Assembly: GCF_025245835.1 (NCBI RefSeq)
Contig: NZ_JAOBWS010000012.1
Location: 1-64,000, forward strand
Direction: 5' to 3'
Length of the DNA: 64,000 nt
DNA from: Rheinheimera sp. 4Y26
GTDB lineage: Bacteria; Pseudomonadota; Gammaproteobacteria; Enterobacterales; Alteromonadaceae
In this document: piece after piece, positions 1-8,376 of the stretch
Position numbering within the stretch: position 1 is the first letter of the stretch
Layout of the letters: each line of letters opens with the position of its first letter
Translations under genes and position numbers: made by a program
Notes under the pieces: generated by a model
Told to the model about the DNA's origin: nothing
What the model saw: only the letters and a program-made list of their open reading frames with translations
Databases searched by the model: none

Positions 1-76
1 CGTCCTTAGCTCAGTTGGTTAGAGCACCACCTTGACATGGTGGGGGTCGGTGGTTCGAGTCCACTAGGACGCACCA
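1..76 (+). tRNA. tRNA-Val (anticodon GAC), first base outside the window
   Basis: The cloverleaf can be folded by eye. The 3' acceptor strand AGGACGC (66-72) pairs with a 5' strand whose first G lies just before base 1, so the window begins at tRNA base 2. The anticodon stem is CCACC (27-31) with GGTGG (39-43), and the 7-base loop carries GAC at 34-36, which reads valine codons GUC/GUU. The T arm contains GGTTCGAGTCC, and CCA is encoded at 74-76. No clear terminator hairpin follows, so further tRNAs may lie upstream of the window. Confidence 0.95.
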
Positions 77-511
77 AAATCTCGCACCCTTTCATTTATT
101 CCAAATCAATATTTTTTATTTTCAAACATTTACCGTTCAAAATTTAGCTTGCAACGCCAAACGAACTAAATTGTGTTTTGTCGCAAAATAACTCTAAAAG
201 CCGGTGACAGGCTTTACAACCAAAAAGCTACCTTGTCGGGCGCATGCTAATATGCAAATTTGCATCTCATCACAAAGTCGCTGCACCTGACCGCTGTTAA
301 TGTTGCAGATGCTCAATAACGGCATTTTGTCGACACCATCAGGCTGTTGGTATTGTCCGTTTCACTGTAAACAGAGTTGTGTCCGGCATGGGCACCATAA
401 ATGATCTTCTATCTTCGGTATCGGACACACAATCTTTGCAATGGCGTCCCTGGAAAAGGACTCTTTCAGGTGAATAAGTGGCGTTCTTATAATTATTTAC
501 CGACCGCGATC
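77..511. other. Gene-free stretch after tRNA-Val
   Basis: No convincing coding sequence is seen. It holds a perfect 14-bp palindrome ATGCAAATTTGCAT (252-265) and a long inverted repeat: TTGTGTCCG at 377-385 against CGGACACACAA at 422-432, about 36 nt apart with two extra bases on the right arm. A 29-codon reading frame starting at 389 has no ribosome-binding site and is not called. The convergent ATPase gene ends at 512. Confidence 0.5.
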
Positions 512-3097
512 TCAGTGCTTTGGCTTGTGAAGCTGCATACGTTTCATTAAATACTTACAGCTCTCAAGAATCAAAAGAAGGCCAACACCTAAACTCAGCG
601 CCAGCAGCATGTCGCTCAAGCGCATAGCGCCGAACATTAAAAGCTGTTGCGCCTGAGGCAATATCAGCACCAGAGCCGTGACACTGCCGACCGCCGCAAG
701 CACATAGCGCAGCGCTTTGTTTTTGCGGAAAAAGGCATCGCGCAGTGAGGCCTGAAAAGAGCGGTTGACCAAAATCAGCGCGATGAGCTGAGCAATCAAA
801 CCAAAAAACACCAGTGCCCGCACTTCATGCCCAGCTGCACCGGCTGCGTTTTTGAACAGAAAAACTGCCGCCAGCATGGCAAACGCAATAGTGCCCTGTA
901 GCAGACTCCAGACCAGCATGGCCGGCGAAAACATCGATTCAGCCGGATCACGCGGCGGACGGTCCATCACATCATCCTCCGGACGTTCGGCTTCAAATAC
1001 CAGCGCACAAACCGGATCTATTACCATTTCCAGCAAAGCGATATGAATAGGTCCCAGCAACATGGGCAAACCAAAAAATAATGGCAACAGGGCTAAGCCG
1101 GCAATAGGCACATGCACTGCGAGGATAAAAGCCATGGCCTTGCGGATATTGTCGTAAATCCGCCGCCCCAGCCGGGCCGACTGCACAATGGCAGAAAAGT
1201 CATCGTTGAGCAGCACCAACGCTGAGGCCTCCCGCGCCACATCGGTGCCCCGGCCGCCCATGGCAACACCGATATGCGCTGCTTTTAGTGATGGCGCGTC
1301 ATTGACCCCATCACCTGTCATGGCAACCACCTCACCACTGGCTTTAAATGCCTGCACTATACGCAGTTTTTGCTGTGGCATTATGCGTGCGAATACTGTG
1401 ACCGTTTTTAACAACGCTGCCAATTGGCGCTCGTCAAGCGCATTCAGCTCATCTCCGGTGAGTACCCGGCCTTGTTCGATCCCTGCTTGTGAAGCAATGG
1501 ATTGCGCCGTAGCGGCATAGTCACCGGTAATCATCACTACACGGATCCCGGCACGCCGACATTCGGCAATGGCCGCCGGCACAGTCTCGCGGATCGGATC
1601 AGCAAAGCCAACCAGCCCCGACAGGCTGTAGTGATAATCCAGTTGCGACTCTGCCCATTGTTGATCGGCAGCTGTTGCGGTGGCGACCGCCAGCACTCTG
1701 ATGCCCTGGCTTGCCATCTGCTCTACAGCGTGCAGAACCTTTTGCGCGGCATCGCCGGACAACCTGCACAAACGGATAATGGCTTCCGGCGCGCCCTTGG
1801 CGCAGATGTTCAACAGCCCGCCTTCCAGCCAGATATTGGACATAGCAGCGAGCTCTGGCCTCAGTCCATAACTGTAAACAGGCTTCGTATTCAGCCGGCT
1901 AACCCCGTCAGCTAAGCCGCCGGAGCCGGAAAAAGCAGCGTGGGTCTTGTGCAGTGCCATCTCCATCGGATCGGAAGGATGCACAGCGCTGGCCAGAGTC
2001 GCAGTTTTAATCAGAACCTGATAATGCAGAGGTACAACAGTTGCCTGCTCCAGTGTCAGGCTTTCACCCGACGGCAACCAGACTTGCGCCAGTGCCATAC
2101 GGTTTTGTGTCAATGTGCCGGTTTTGTCGGTACAAAGGACAGTGGCTGAGCCCAGGGTTTCAATTGCAGCGGCGCGACGGGTCAACACTCCGGCTTTGCC
2201 AATACGCCAGGCACCCATTGCCATAAATACCGCCAACACCACAGGGAATTCTTCCGGCAATAACGACATACCAATAGCAATGCCGGCTAGCACAGCTTCG
2301 AGCCACTCACCGCGGATCAGACCGTACAGCAGCACCACCAGAGCTGCCGCCAAAGCACCAGCCGCCCCAAACCAGAGCACGATCCGGCTGATTTCACTGC
2401 GCAGACGGGGCGCCTGCACATCCAATGCCGACAACGATTGGCCTATCTTGCCGATTTCAGTACGGGCGCCTGTGGCCAGAACGCGGGCCAGCGCACTACC
2501 ACGCACCACAAGTGAGCCGGAATAGACATAAGGCTGGCCTTCGCCGCCGGGGTTATGCGCTGTTGTTGTGCCTGTATCTTTCTCCAAAGTGGCAACCACT
2601 TTACCGACCGGCATCGACTCTCCGGTCAGTAAGGATTCGTCCACTTGCAGGTCGGAGGACTGAATTAATATGGCATCCGCGGCAATCCGATCGCCTTCTT
2701 CCAGCACCAGCAGATCTTCACGCACCACCTCGCGCCCGGCAATCCGCTGCCGCACACCGTCGCGGATCACCTGCGCCCTGGGCGAAGATAAGTCGCGTAA
2801 TGCCTCCAATACACGTTCGGAACGGCTTTCCTGTAGCACAGTGATCACAACTGAGAAACTGGCAAAAATCAGCAAAATAACAGCTTCGGTCAGATCGCCC
2901 AGCAACAGATAAACAAGCCCACCGGCCAGCAGCAGTATAAACATCGGTTCACGCAACACCTCAAGCACAATGCGAAACAGCGGACGCTTGCCGGCTTGAG
3001 GCAGCTCATTTGGTCCTTCCAGCCGTAAACGGCGACTGGCCGTTGCAGTGCTAAGCCCATGGTTAAGGCTCTGTGGCATCTCGTGGTTGTCTGGCAT
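512..3097 (-). CDS. P2-type cation-transporting ATPase
   Basis: An 861-residue P-type ATPase of the HAD superfamily, a membrane pump that couples ATP hydrolysis to cation transport. Seen in order are an N-terminal cation-ATPase segment, two membrane helices near residues 50-90, the actuator motif TGES (158-161), a TM4 motif PEEFP (281-285), the phosphorylation motif DKTGTLT with Asp324, TGDGVNDAP in the hinge, and four or more C-terminal membrane helices. The TM4 motif is PEEFP, not the PEGLP of calcium pumps, so the transported ion cannot be assigned with confidence. No heavy-metal CPx motif or metal-binding domain is present, which argues against copper or zinc export. The ATG at 3097 has AAGGAC about 9 nt upstream. 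It is a single gene with no operon partner. Confidence 0.9.
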   Translation of the reverse strand: MPDNHEMPQSLNHGLSTATASRRLRLEGPNELPQAGKRPLFRIVLEVLREPMFILLLAGGLVYLLLGDLTEAVILLIFASFSVVITVLQESRSERVLEALRDLSSPRAQVIRDGVRQRIAGREVVREDLLVLEEGDRIAADAILIQSSDLQVDESLLTGESMPVGKVVATLEKDTGTTTAHNPGGEGQPYVYSGSLVVRGSALARVLATGARTEIGKIGQSLSALDVQAPRLRSEISRIVLWFGAAGALAAALVVLLYGLIRGEWLEAVLAGIAIGMSLLPEEFPVVLAVFMAMGAWRIGKAGVLTRRAAAIETLGSATVLCTDKTGTLTQNRMALAQVWLPSGESLTLEQATVVPLHYQVLIKTATLASAVHPSDPMEMALHKTHAAFSGSGGLADGVSRLNTKPVYSYGLRPELAAMSNIWLEGGLLNICAKGAPEAIIRLCRLSGDAAQKVLHAVEQMASQGIRVLAVATATAADQQWAESQLDYHYSLSGLVGFADPIRETVPAAIAECRRAGIRVVMITGDYAATAQSIASQAGIEQGRVLTGDELNALDERQLAALLKTVTVFARIMPQQKLRIVQAFKASGEVVAMTGDGVNDAPSLKAAHIGVAMGGRGTDVAREASALVLLNDDFSAIVQSARLGRRIYDNIRKAMAFILAVHVPIAGLALLPLFFGLPMLLGPIHIALLEMVIDPVCALVFEAERPEDDVMDRPPRDPAESMFSPAMLVWSLLQGTIAFAMLAAVFLFKNAAGAAGHEVRALVFFGLIAQLIALILVNRSFQASLRDAFFRKNKALRYVLAAVGSVTALVLILPQAQQLLMFGAMRLSDMLLALSLGVGLLLILESCKYLMKRMQLHKPKH

Positions 3098-3912
3098 CAG
3101 TTACAAGTCCTTCGTCAGTGCAATGACCCATAGTGACGGGTTAACACAAAGATTTTTATTGTTGTTTATTGATGCTTGATCTTTTTATCCCTGCAAGCAT
3201 CTGGCAGCCGGATCACTAGATCGGAATTCGTTTTGTCATGCTGCAACAACTGAAATCCAGCCATTGCATAAATGACACCGACTATGCCTGAGATAACAGA
3301 TTCCCTGTGCAGCGAATGATGGAATTTTGTCGCAGCCTGAGCGACTAAGCCCCTCACCACTCTGATGTGAACCCCAAGCCCTTATAACAAGATGACGAAT
3401 TTATCAGAGTCATGCAAATGGACAGCCTGTTTGAACTCTGTTTTATGAACATCAAAAGCCAGACTAATTTGTTTACTCGCATATCGCTACTGAAAAACCC
3501 GGGTAAGCTTTAGGTATTTGCGATTGAAACGGTTGGAAAGTCAGACAACATAAATCGAAGAAATAGACACCACAGCTTATTGCTCTTTACCTATTTGATA
3601 ATTTGTTATTTCACTACTTAACTACTTGGTTGTTGTAGTGAAGTGTCCTGACAACGATGTTTCGCCGATAAGCCGAAGCGCAGTTGCAGTGAAGCAGGTA
3701 TTCGGAGGTTATCTGCCCTCATTCAGCCTGAGACTGTCACGGCTGCAATACATCGGGTGAGAATATGCAAATTGATAAAAATGTAACTGAGGTAAAGCGA
3801 TACTGTTCGGCTTTAGAACTCAAAGACATACAGTTAGCTTGTAACACTTTTGTCATGCAAACGCGTTTAACTATTTGAGTTGAAATAAGTATTTATAAGC
3901 TCTGGAGTCTTG
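3098..3912. other. Gene-free stretch of about 800 bases
   Basis: Only very short reading frames occur here, none with a good ribosome-binding site or recognisable sequence. It must hold the promoters of the divergent ATPase and of the glycosyltransferase operon. An AT-rich segment just upstream of 3900 is a plausible promoter area for the operon, but no clear -35/-10 pair stands out. I see no RNA gene or mobile-element ends. It may be gene remnants. Confidence 0.4.
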
Positions 3913-4638
3913 ATGGACGTATCCGTCGTCATTCCTGCCAAAAATGAGCAGGACAATATTTATCCCCTGGTGGCAGAAATTGTTGCGGTATTAACCGGCA
4001 AGGTTAAATTCGAAATTATTTATATTGATGATGGCAGTACTGATCAAACTTACCCGACATTAACAACCCTTGCTGCTGGCCCCTTCCCACAAATCCGGGT
4101 GATCCGCCATCACCAATCGGCAGGCCAAAGCACCGCTATCTGGAGCGGCGTACATCATGCCCACGGCCGTTGGATTGTGACCATGGACGCCGATGGTCAG
4201 AACGACCCGGCTGATATTCCACTCATGGTGCAACGAGCACAACAATTTAGTGCAGATCAGCATTTTTGTATTGCCGGTTACCGTAAAAGCCGCAAAGACA
4301 CAACATGGAAGCGCTGGCAGTCAAAAATTGCCAATGCAGTACGCCGCAGGCTGTTACATGACGAAACACCGGATACCGGCTGTGGCCTTAAGTTAATGCC
4401 GCGCGAAACTTTTGTATTATTGCCCTATTTTGACCATATGCATCGTTATCTGCCTGCCCTGGTAAGGCGTTTGGGTGGCAAAATTGTGACTGTGGAAGTT
4501 AATCATCGTCATCGTCAGTTTGGCGTGTCTAACTACAATATGTGGGGCCGGCTAAAGGTGGGATTAGTCGATATCCTGGGTGTGATGTGGCTGCAACGCC
4601 GCTCAAAACTGGTTCAGTTAAGTCAGGATGATGAATAA
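3913..4638 (+). CDS. GT2 family glycosyltransferase (polyprenyl-phosphate sugar transferase type)
   Basis: A soluble family-2 glycosyltransferase of 241 residues in the DPM1/ArnC group, which moves a sugar from a nucleotide donor to a polyprenyl phosphate. The sequence shows the N-terminal SVVIPAKNE strand, the nucleotide-binding IDDGSTD (38-44) and the metal/donor motif DADGQ (92-96). DTGCGLKL follows near residue 155. It lacks the two C-terminal membrane helices of ArnC, so it resembles the short DPM1 form. An upstream TTG at 3910 is in frame, but GGAG at 3904-3907 fits the ATG at 3913. It overlaps the next gene by 11 bases, and the third gene is ArnT-like. This suggests it makes the lipid-linked sugar that the third protein uses. 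The sugar is unknown. Confidence 0.88.
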   Translation: MDVSVVIPAKNEQDNIYPLVAEIVAVLTGKVKFEIIYIDDGSTDQTYPTLTTLAAGPFPQIRVIRHHQSAGQSTAIWSGVHHAHGRWIVTMDADGQNDPADIPLMVQRAQQFSADQHFCIAGYRKSRKDTTWKRWQSKIANAVRRRLLHDETPDTGCGLKLMPRETFVLLPYFDHMHRYLPALVRRLGGKIVTVEVNHRHRQFGVSNYNMWGRLKVGLVDILGVMWLQRRSKLVQLSQDDE

Positions 4639-5347
4639 CAATAGCCAGCGGGCACTGCTGAACATTGCCGGTCGGTTATTGCTGCTGGCGCTGACGTGCA
4701 TGCTGTTGAGCGTACTGGTGCAAAAATTACCCAATTTTGCCAACTTTAACCAACAGTGGATGGACAGCCAGACCCGCGACAACGGTTGGCATGGCGTACT
4801 GAATTATCTGCTGGCTGTCACTTTGTTACTCAGTCTTGGCTTACCCCGACAATTGGCGGCGTTTTTGGCTGGCTACGCCTTTGGTTTTTTGCAAGGGTTG
4901 CTGTTATCAATGTTGGCGGTAACCATGAGTTGTCTGTGCACCGTCGCTCTGGCGAGGTTATTCGCCCGTCCTTTGGCCCGATTGTTCTTCGCCAAAAGAG
5001 TGAACCAACTCGACGCATTTTTATATCAGCACACCTTTACAAAAGCCATTGTGCTGCGCTTGCTGCCCGTTGGGAACAACTTGCTGACGAACATCGTGGC
5101 AGGAATGAGCTCAACCGGGATCAAACCTTTTGTTTTGGGATCTGTTGTCGGTTATTTGCCGCAGATGATGATATTCGCCTTGATGGGCAAAGGCGTGATG
5201 CTGCAATCTGGCTGGAAAATTGGCTTAAGCCTGGCCTTATTTGCCATCTCGAGTTTGCTCAGCTGGTATCTGTATCAGCAGTATCGCGCCACTCAACCAT
5301 TATTGCCCCCGGATGAACCTGCAGCTGCCGGAGAACAAAGTCGATGA
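4628..5347 (+). CDS. TVP38/TMEM64 (VTT, DedA-like) membrane protein
   Basis: A 239-residue inner-membrane protein with about five or six hydrophobic segments and a VTT domain. The family signature is visible: GYAFGF near residue 80, then RLLPVGNNLLTN with a following AG, and GYLPQ. VTT/DedA proteins are linked to polyprenyl-phosphate or phospholipid flipping. Placement between a GT2 transferase and an ArnT-like enzyme fits recycling or flipping of the lipid carrier used by its neighbours, but this is inference. Two ATGs (4628, 4631) compete. The AGG directly upstream favours 4631, so the start is uncertain by one codon. Translation is probably coupled to the upstream gene (11-base overlap) and the downstream gene (4-base ATGA overlap). 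Confidence 0.85.
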   Translation: MMNNNSQRALLNIAGRLLLLALTCMLLSVLVQKLPNFANFNQQWMDSQTRDNGWHGVLNYLLAVTLLLSLGLPRQLAAFLAGYAFGFLQGLLLSMLAVTMSCLCTVALARLFARPLARLFFAKRVNQLDAFLYQHTFTKAIVLRLLPVGNNLLTNIVAGMSSTGIKPFVLGSVVGYLPQMMIFALMGKGVMLQSGWKIGLSLALFAISSLLSWYLYQQYRATQPLLPPDEPAAAGEQSR

Positions 5348-7095
5348 GCCCGGCCATTTTTCAGCATCTGACATCCTGGTACCAACAAAAATCGCCCCAA
5401 CAACAGCTGTGGCTATTTTTGGCGTTTGCCGCGTTCATTATTTTAACCGGCCTGGGTTTACGTGACCCCTGGCCGGCCGATGAGCCCCGTTTTGCGCTGA
5501 TTGCCAAAGAAATGGTCGAAAGCGGTCAGTGGTTTTTCCCCAGGCGTGCCGGTGAATATTACCCTGATAAACCGCCCATTTTTATGTGGTCTATTGCACT
5601 GTTTTATCAGTTGACCGGCTCACTCAAGCTGGCATTTTTGCTGCCATCAGCGCTCGCCGCATTGTTCACTTTATTTTTAGTGGTGGATTTGGCGGCAAGG
5701 TTATGGACTCCGCGTATTGGTCTCACAGCCGGTTGGTTGTTACTTTTTAGCCTGCAGTTCACTTTACAGGCCAAAACGGCGCAAATTGACGCCATGGTGT
5801 GCTGTTTTATTACTGCCGGTTGTTATGGCCTGCTGCGTTTTATGCTCTACGACGGCTTGTGGCGTTGGTATTACCTGGCCTGGTTTGCGATGGGTCTTGG
5901 CGTGATTACCAAAGGAGTTGGCTTTTTACCTGCACTGATGCTGCTCCCTTTTATCTGGTATCGCTTCGCCGGGCAGGCCACAACAGCCATCAAACCCGCT
6001 GCTGGCAATAGCTGGCGCTGGCTGCTTGGTCCTGTGCTGATGCTGCTGGCTATTGGCAGCTGGTTTTTTCCGATGCTAGTCCAGGTTGCGCAAAGCCAGG
6101 ACCCTCTGTTACTGCAATACCGCGACAATATCTTATGGAAGCAAACCATTACCCGCTATGCCGACGCCTGGCACCACATAAAGCCGTTTTGGTATTACCT
6201 GATAGAGGTCATTCCGCTATTCTGGTTACCGCTGAGTCTGGCATTACCCTGGTTATTACCGCATTGGCGCCAAGCAGTGAAACAGAATGATGGCCGGGTC
6301 ATACTGCCACTGTGCTGGATTGTTCTGGTGTTGATATTTTTTGCTGCGAGCCCTGGTAAACGTGGGGTTTATATCTTACCTGCGCTGCCGATGCTGGCGT
6401 TCATTGCTGCACCTTATGCTGAAGCCTTGTTACAGCGCCAGAGCTTCAATCGTTGGTTATGGGGTTTGGTTGCTCTGCTATCCGTATTATTCAGTGTATT
6501 GGGTTTGGCCGGTATTTTAGACCTGAAAGCCGTGACCAGACTGGCGGATAAATTTGAGGTAACCCCCTGGTTTTTTCTTTTAACGCTCGGATTTATCGGG
6601 ATTGCGCTCCTCAGCTTGACCCGACGCAACAAAACCTGGCTCAGCTGGCCATTATTTCTCAGTGTATTCTGGCTGCTTTACAGCACCTGGGGCTATCGGA
6701 TGCTTGCCGATGTAAAAACACCAAAACAAATCTATCAGGCGATGCAAAAGGTGCTGCCTGCAGACACAGAACTTGTACTGGTCGATTTTGCCGAGCAATT
6801 TGTGTTGTTTTCGCCTTATCCGGTGACTCATTTTGGCTTTCACAGCGCGATAACAGCGCAAATTGGTGCAGCCTATCGATGGCAAGCGTTTCATCCGAAG
6901 GCTGTGGTGCTGACGAAAAAACATTTACTGGATGGACAATGTTTTGACCCAGCCAAAGCTGTGCACCTGGGTTTTGCCCACAGGGTTGATTGGGTGCTGT
7001 TGACACAACAAGCAAGATTAGCGGACTGCCCAACCGCGAACACAAAGTTACACGATTTCCATTATCCATCTGCACCCGTCGCAATACGACCATAA
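5344..7095 (+). CDS. ArnT/PMT-like lipid-linked sugar glycosyltransferase
   Basis: A 583-residue polytopic membrane protein of the PMT/ArnT (GT-C) superfamily. These enzymes transfer a sugar from a polyprenyl-phosphate carrier to lipid A, another glycan or protein on the periplasmic face. After the first membrane helix it has the acidic loop DPWPADEPRFALIAKEM (Asp46, Glu47), which matches the catalytic loop of ArnT, then YYPDKPP. About eleven further hydrophobic segments follow, with a C-terminal soluble part from about residue 450. The start overlaps the stop of the VTT gene (ATGA at 5344-5347). No arnA, arnB or arnD genes are nearby, so aminoarabinose is not implied. The acceptor is unknown. 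Confidence 0.85.
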   Translation: MSPAIFQHLTSWYQQKSPQQQLWLFLAFAAFIILTGLGLRDPWPADEPRFALIAKEMVESGQWFFPRRAGEYYPDKPPIFMWSIALFYQLTGSLKLAFLLPSALAALFTLFLVVDLAARLWTPRIGLTAGWLLLFSLQFTLQAKTAQIDAMVCCFITAGCYGLLRFMLYDGLWRWYYLAWFAMGLGVITKGVGFLPALMLLPFIWYRFAGQATTAIKPAAGNSWRWLLGPVLMLLAIGSWFFPMLVQVAQSQDPLLLQYRDNILWKQTITRYADAWHHIKPFWYYLIEVIPLFWLPLSLALPWLLPHWRQAVKQNDGRVILPLCWIVLVLIFFAASPGKRGVYILPALPMLAFIAAPYAEALLQRQSFNRWLWGLVALLSVLFSVLGLAGILDLKAVTRLADKFEVTPWFFLLTLGFIGIALLSLTRRNKTWLSWPLFLSVFWLLYSTWGYRMLADVKTPKQIYQAMQKVLPADTELVLVDFAEQFVLFSPYPVTHFGFHSAITAQIGAAYRWQAFHPKAVVLTKKHLLDGQCFDPAKAVHLGFAHRVDWVLLTQQARLADCPTANTKLHDFHYPSAPVAIRP

Positions 7096-7450
7096 ATATG
7101 TGGTTTACAACTGAGCTGATGTCATTGGCCGCAATATACCGCTCAGTCTGCCTGCGCATTCAATCTTATTAATTAGTTACAACTCCGGAACCAGAGAAGG
7201 TGAAAGCAGCGTGATATAAAGCGCGTCCTGTCGAACCGGACATTCTTCGGATCATCCCTGGCTCTGTATAAAAACAAACATTTGCCATGTGCTTTAATGA
7301 ATATTACTGAGCGAAATTACCAATTTGTCATATGCAGCTGCTCTGCTGCCGAAGTTTATATACCTCCTTTTCAAGGGGAAAAATCCAGAGTCCAACCTCT
7401 ATAAAAGAGCAGACAGCCCCTTGTATCAGGCAAAATCAAAGGGCCGAAAT

Positions 7451-7533
7451 TGTGTTTGCGGCTAAAGAACCTGTTTTTATGACGAAAGAAACTGTGTTTA
7501 CGATAAGATAAGCTGTGTTTATGTTTAAAACCC
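7451..7533. repeat. Four tandem copies of a degenerate 21-bp repeat
   Basis: The core TGTNTTT begins at 7451, 7472, 7493 and 7514, an exact 21-base period. The clearest unit reads CTGTTTTTATGACGAAAGAA (7471-7490). This is nearly the same as the unit CTGTTTCTAGTACGAAAGCA at 20601-20620, so the two arrays belong to one repeat family. It lies in a non-coding gap. The period is a multiple of three, which produces a seven-residue periodicity in short reading frames on either strand, but no credible gene covers it. Confidence 0.7.
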
Positions 7534-7640
7534 AGCACATTACGCCTTGCAACTGCCAAAGTAGCAAGCCCCTTCCCATGATGTTTGTTTTAACATCACC
7601 AAAAAAACCGGCACCAGGCGGCTTAGTAAACACCACAACC

Positions 7641-7815
7641 TCAACGTAAAAACTGCTGCACCGCCTTGTTAAAAGCTTCAGGTGTATCAATTGTGATCAT
7701 GAGCATCCGGATGGGCGGACAATCTTTTGATTTAAAGGCTTTCGGCAAAATAACTACCGCGTCGATGAAGAAGAAAAAATCAGTTATATCAAGAAAGAAT
7801 TGTAGTTCTCGCGAC
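7641..7815 (-). pseudogene. Possible remnant of a YcxB-like domain protein (C-terminal end)
   Basis: A minus-strand frame ending at 7641 contains FFLDITDFFFFIDAVVILP followed by KAFKS and a C-terminal AFNKAVQQF. This resembles the last strand and helix of YcxB-like (bacterial PH-type) proteins, where an Ile/Val-rich strand leads into PKRAF. The ATG at 7880 gives 79 residues whose N-terminal third does not look like the family. The body of such a protein, usually with two membrane helices, is missing. I read it as the tail of a decayed gene. The family match is from memory of the motif only. Confidence 0.3.
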
Positions 7816-7881
7816 ATGGGAATAGCGCACAACTGACGTGGCTTTTTGTGGCTGATAGCAGAGCTATCGATGGCAAACAAG

Positions 7882-8376
7882 TTAATGAATTTCTTTCGCC
7901 AGCTTTAACATCTGAGCGCTCAGGTGAAACCCCTGCTCACGGGCCAGGGTCAGGTTCACCCGGAATGAAATGCGGTTGGGCTCGGCTATCAGGCCAAAAT
8001 GGGCACCTTTTCGGAACAGTTCAGCACCTTCAACCACCGTTAACAGACCCTTTTGCCGCAGCAGCGCATGCCACTTCGGCTTTTTCGCCAGGCTATCGCT
8101 CATATAAAGCACTGAGCAGGCGCTGCTGTCTTTCACCGAGGATAATAACTTGCTACTGTCGTTGCTTTGTTTAAGCAAGGCCTGTAATGCGCTGGCCACT
8201 TCTTTATCGCCTGCCACACAATACAGCTGTGCCGAAGGGGCATGTTGCGACCACTGGCTAAACTGCACAAAACGGTATAACAACGCCGCCTTGAGTTCAG
8301 CTTCGGCGCTGCAAGCACTTTGTGGCAATAAAGCACCAAGGCAGGCACCAAAGAGCACCAGCTGTTGTGCTTTCAT
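7882..8376 (-). CDS. YfiR-like (DUF4154) periplasmic protein
   Basis: A 164-residue exported protein. A signal peptide (about residues 1-23, ending near CSA) is followed by AELKAALLYRFVQFSQW, the N-terminal signature of the YfiR/HmsC-type DUF4154 family. In Pseudomonas, YfiR binds and represses the periplasmic part of the diguanylate cyclase YfiN (TpbB), and redox state or envelope signals release it. Cysteines remain in the mature part (near CVAGDK and SACSVLYM), as in YfiR, where disulfides matter. It overlaps the upstream receptor gene by 4 bases and belongs to the three-gene operon read from 11577 to 7882, which includes a YfiN-like cyclase. The partner assignment is therefore well supported by context. 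Confidence 0.85.
   Translation of the reverse strand: MKAQQLVLFGACLGALLPQSACSAEAELKAALLYRFVQFSQWSQHAPSAQLYCVAGDKEVASALQALLKQSNDSSKLLSSVKDSSACSVLYMSDSLAKKPKWHALLRQKGLLTVVEGAELFRKGAHFGLIAEPNRISFRVNLTLAREQGFHLSAQMLKLAKEIH

Larger units (their letters stand above)
7096..7881. other. Gap of about 790 bases with a repeat array and a gene remnant
   Basis: No intact gene is seen. The stretch holds a tandem 21-bp repeat (7451-7533) and a short minus-strand coding remnant (7641-7815), both listed separately. No terminator hairpin with a T tract was identified after the ArnT-like gene. Confidence 0.5.

Noticed and set aside
389..478. A 29-codon plus-strand frame after tRNA-Val
   Set aside because: No ribosome-binding site, and it overlaps the long inverted repeat.
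3166..3360. A 64-codon minus-strand frame in the gap before the glycosyltransferase operon
   Set aside because: No family likeness and no ribosome-binding site.
7371..7690. Two minus-strand frames with repeating His/Lys/Phe or Asn/Thr/Val blocks
   Set aside because: The periodicity comes from the 21-bp DNA repeat (a multiple of three); the two frames overlap each other and neither has a start signal.
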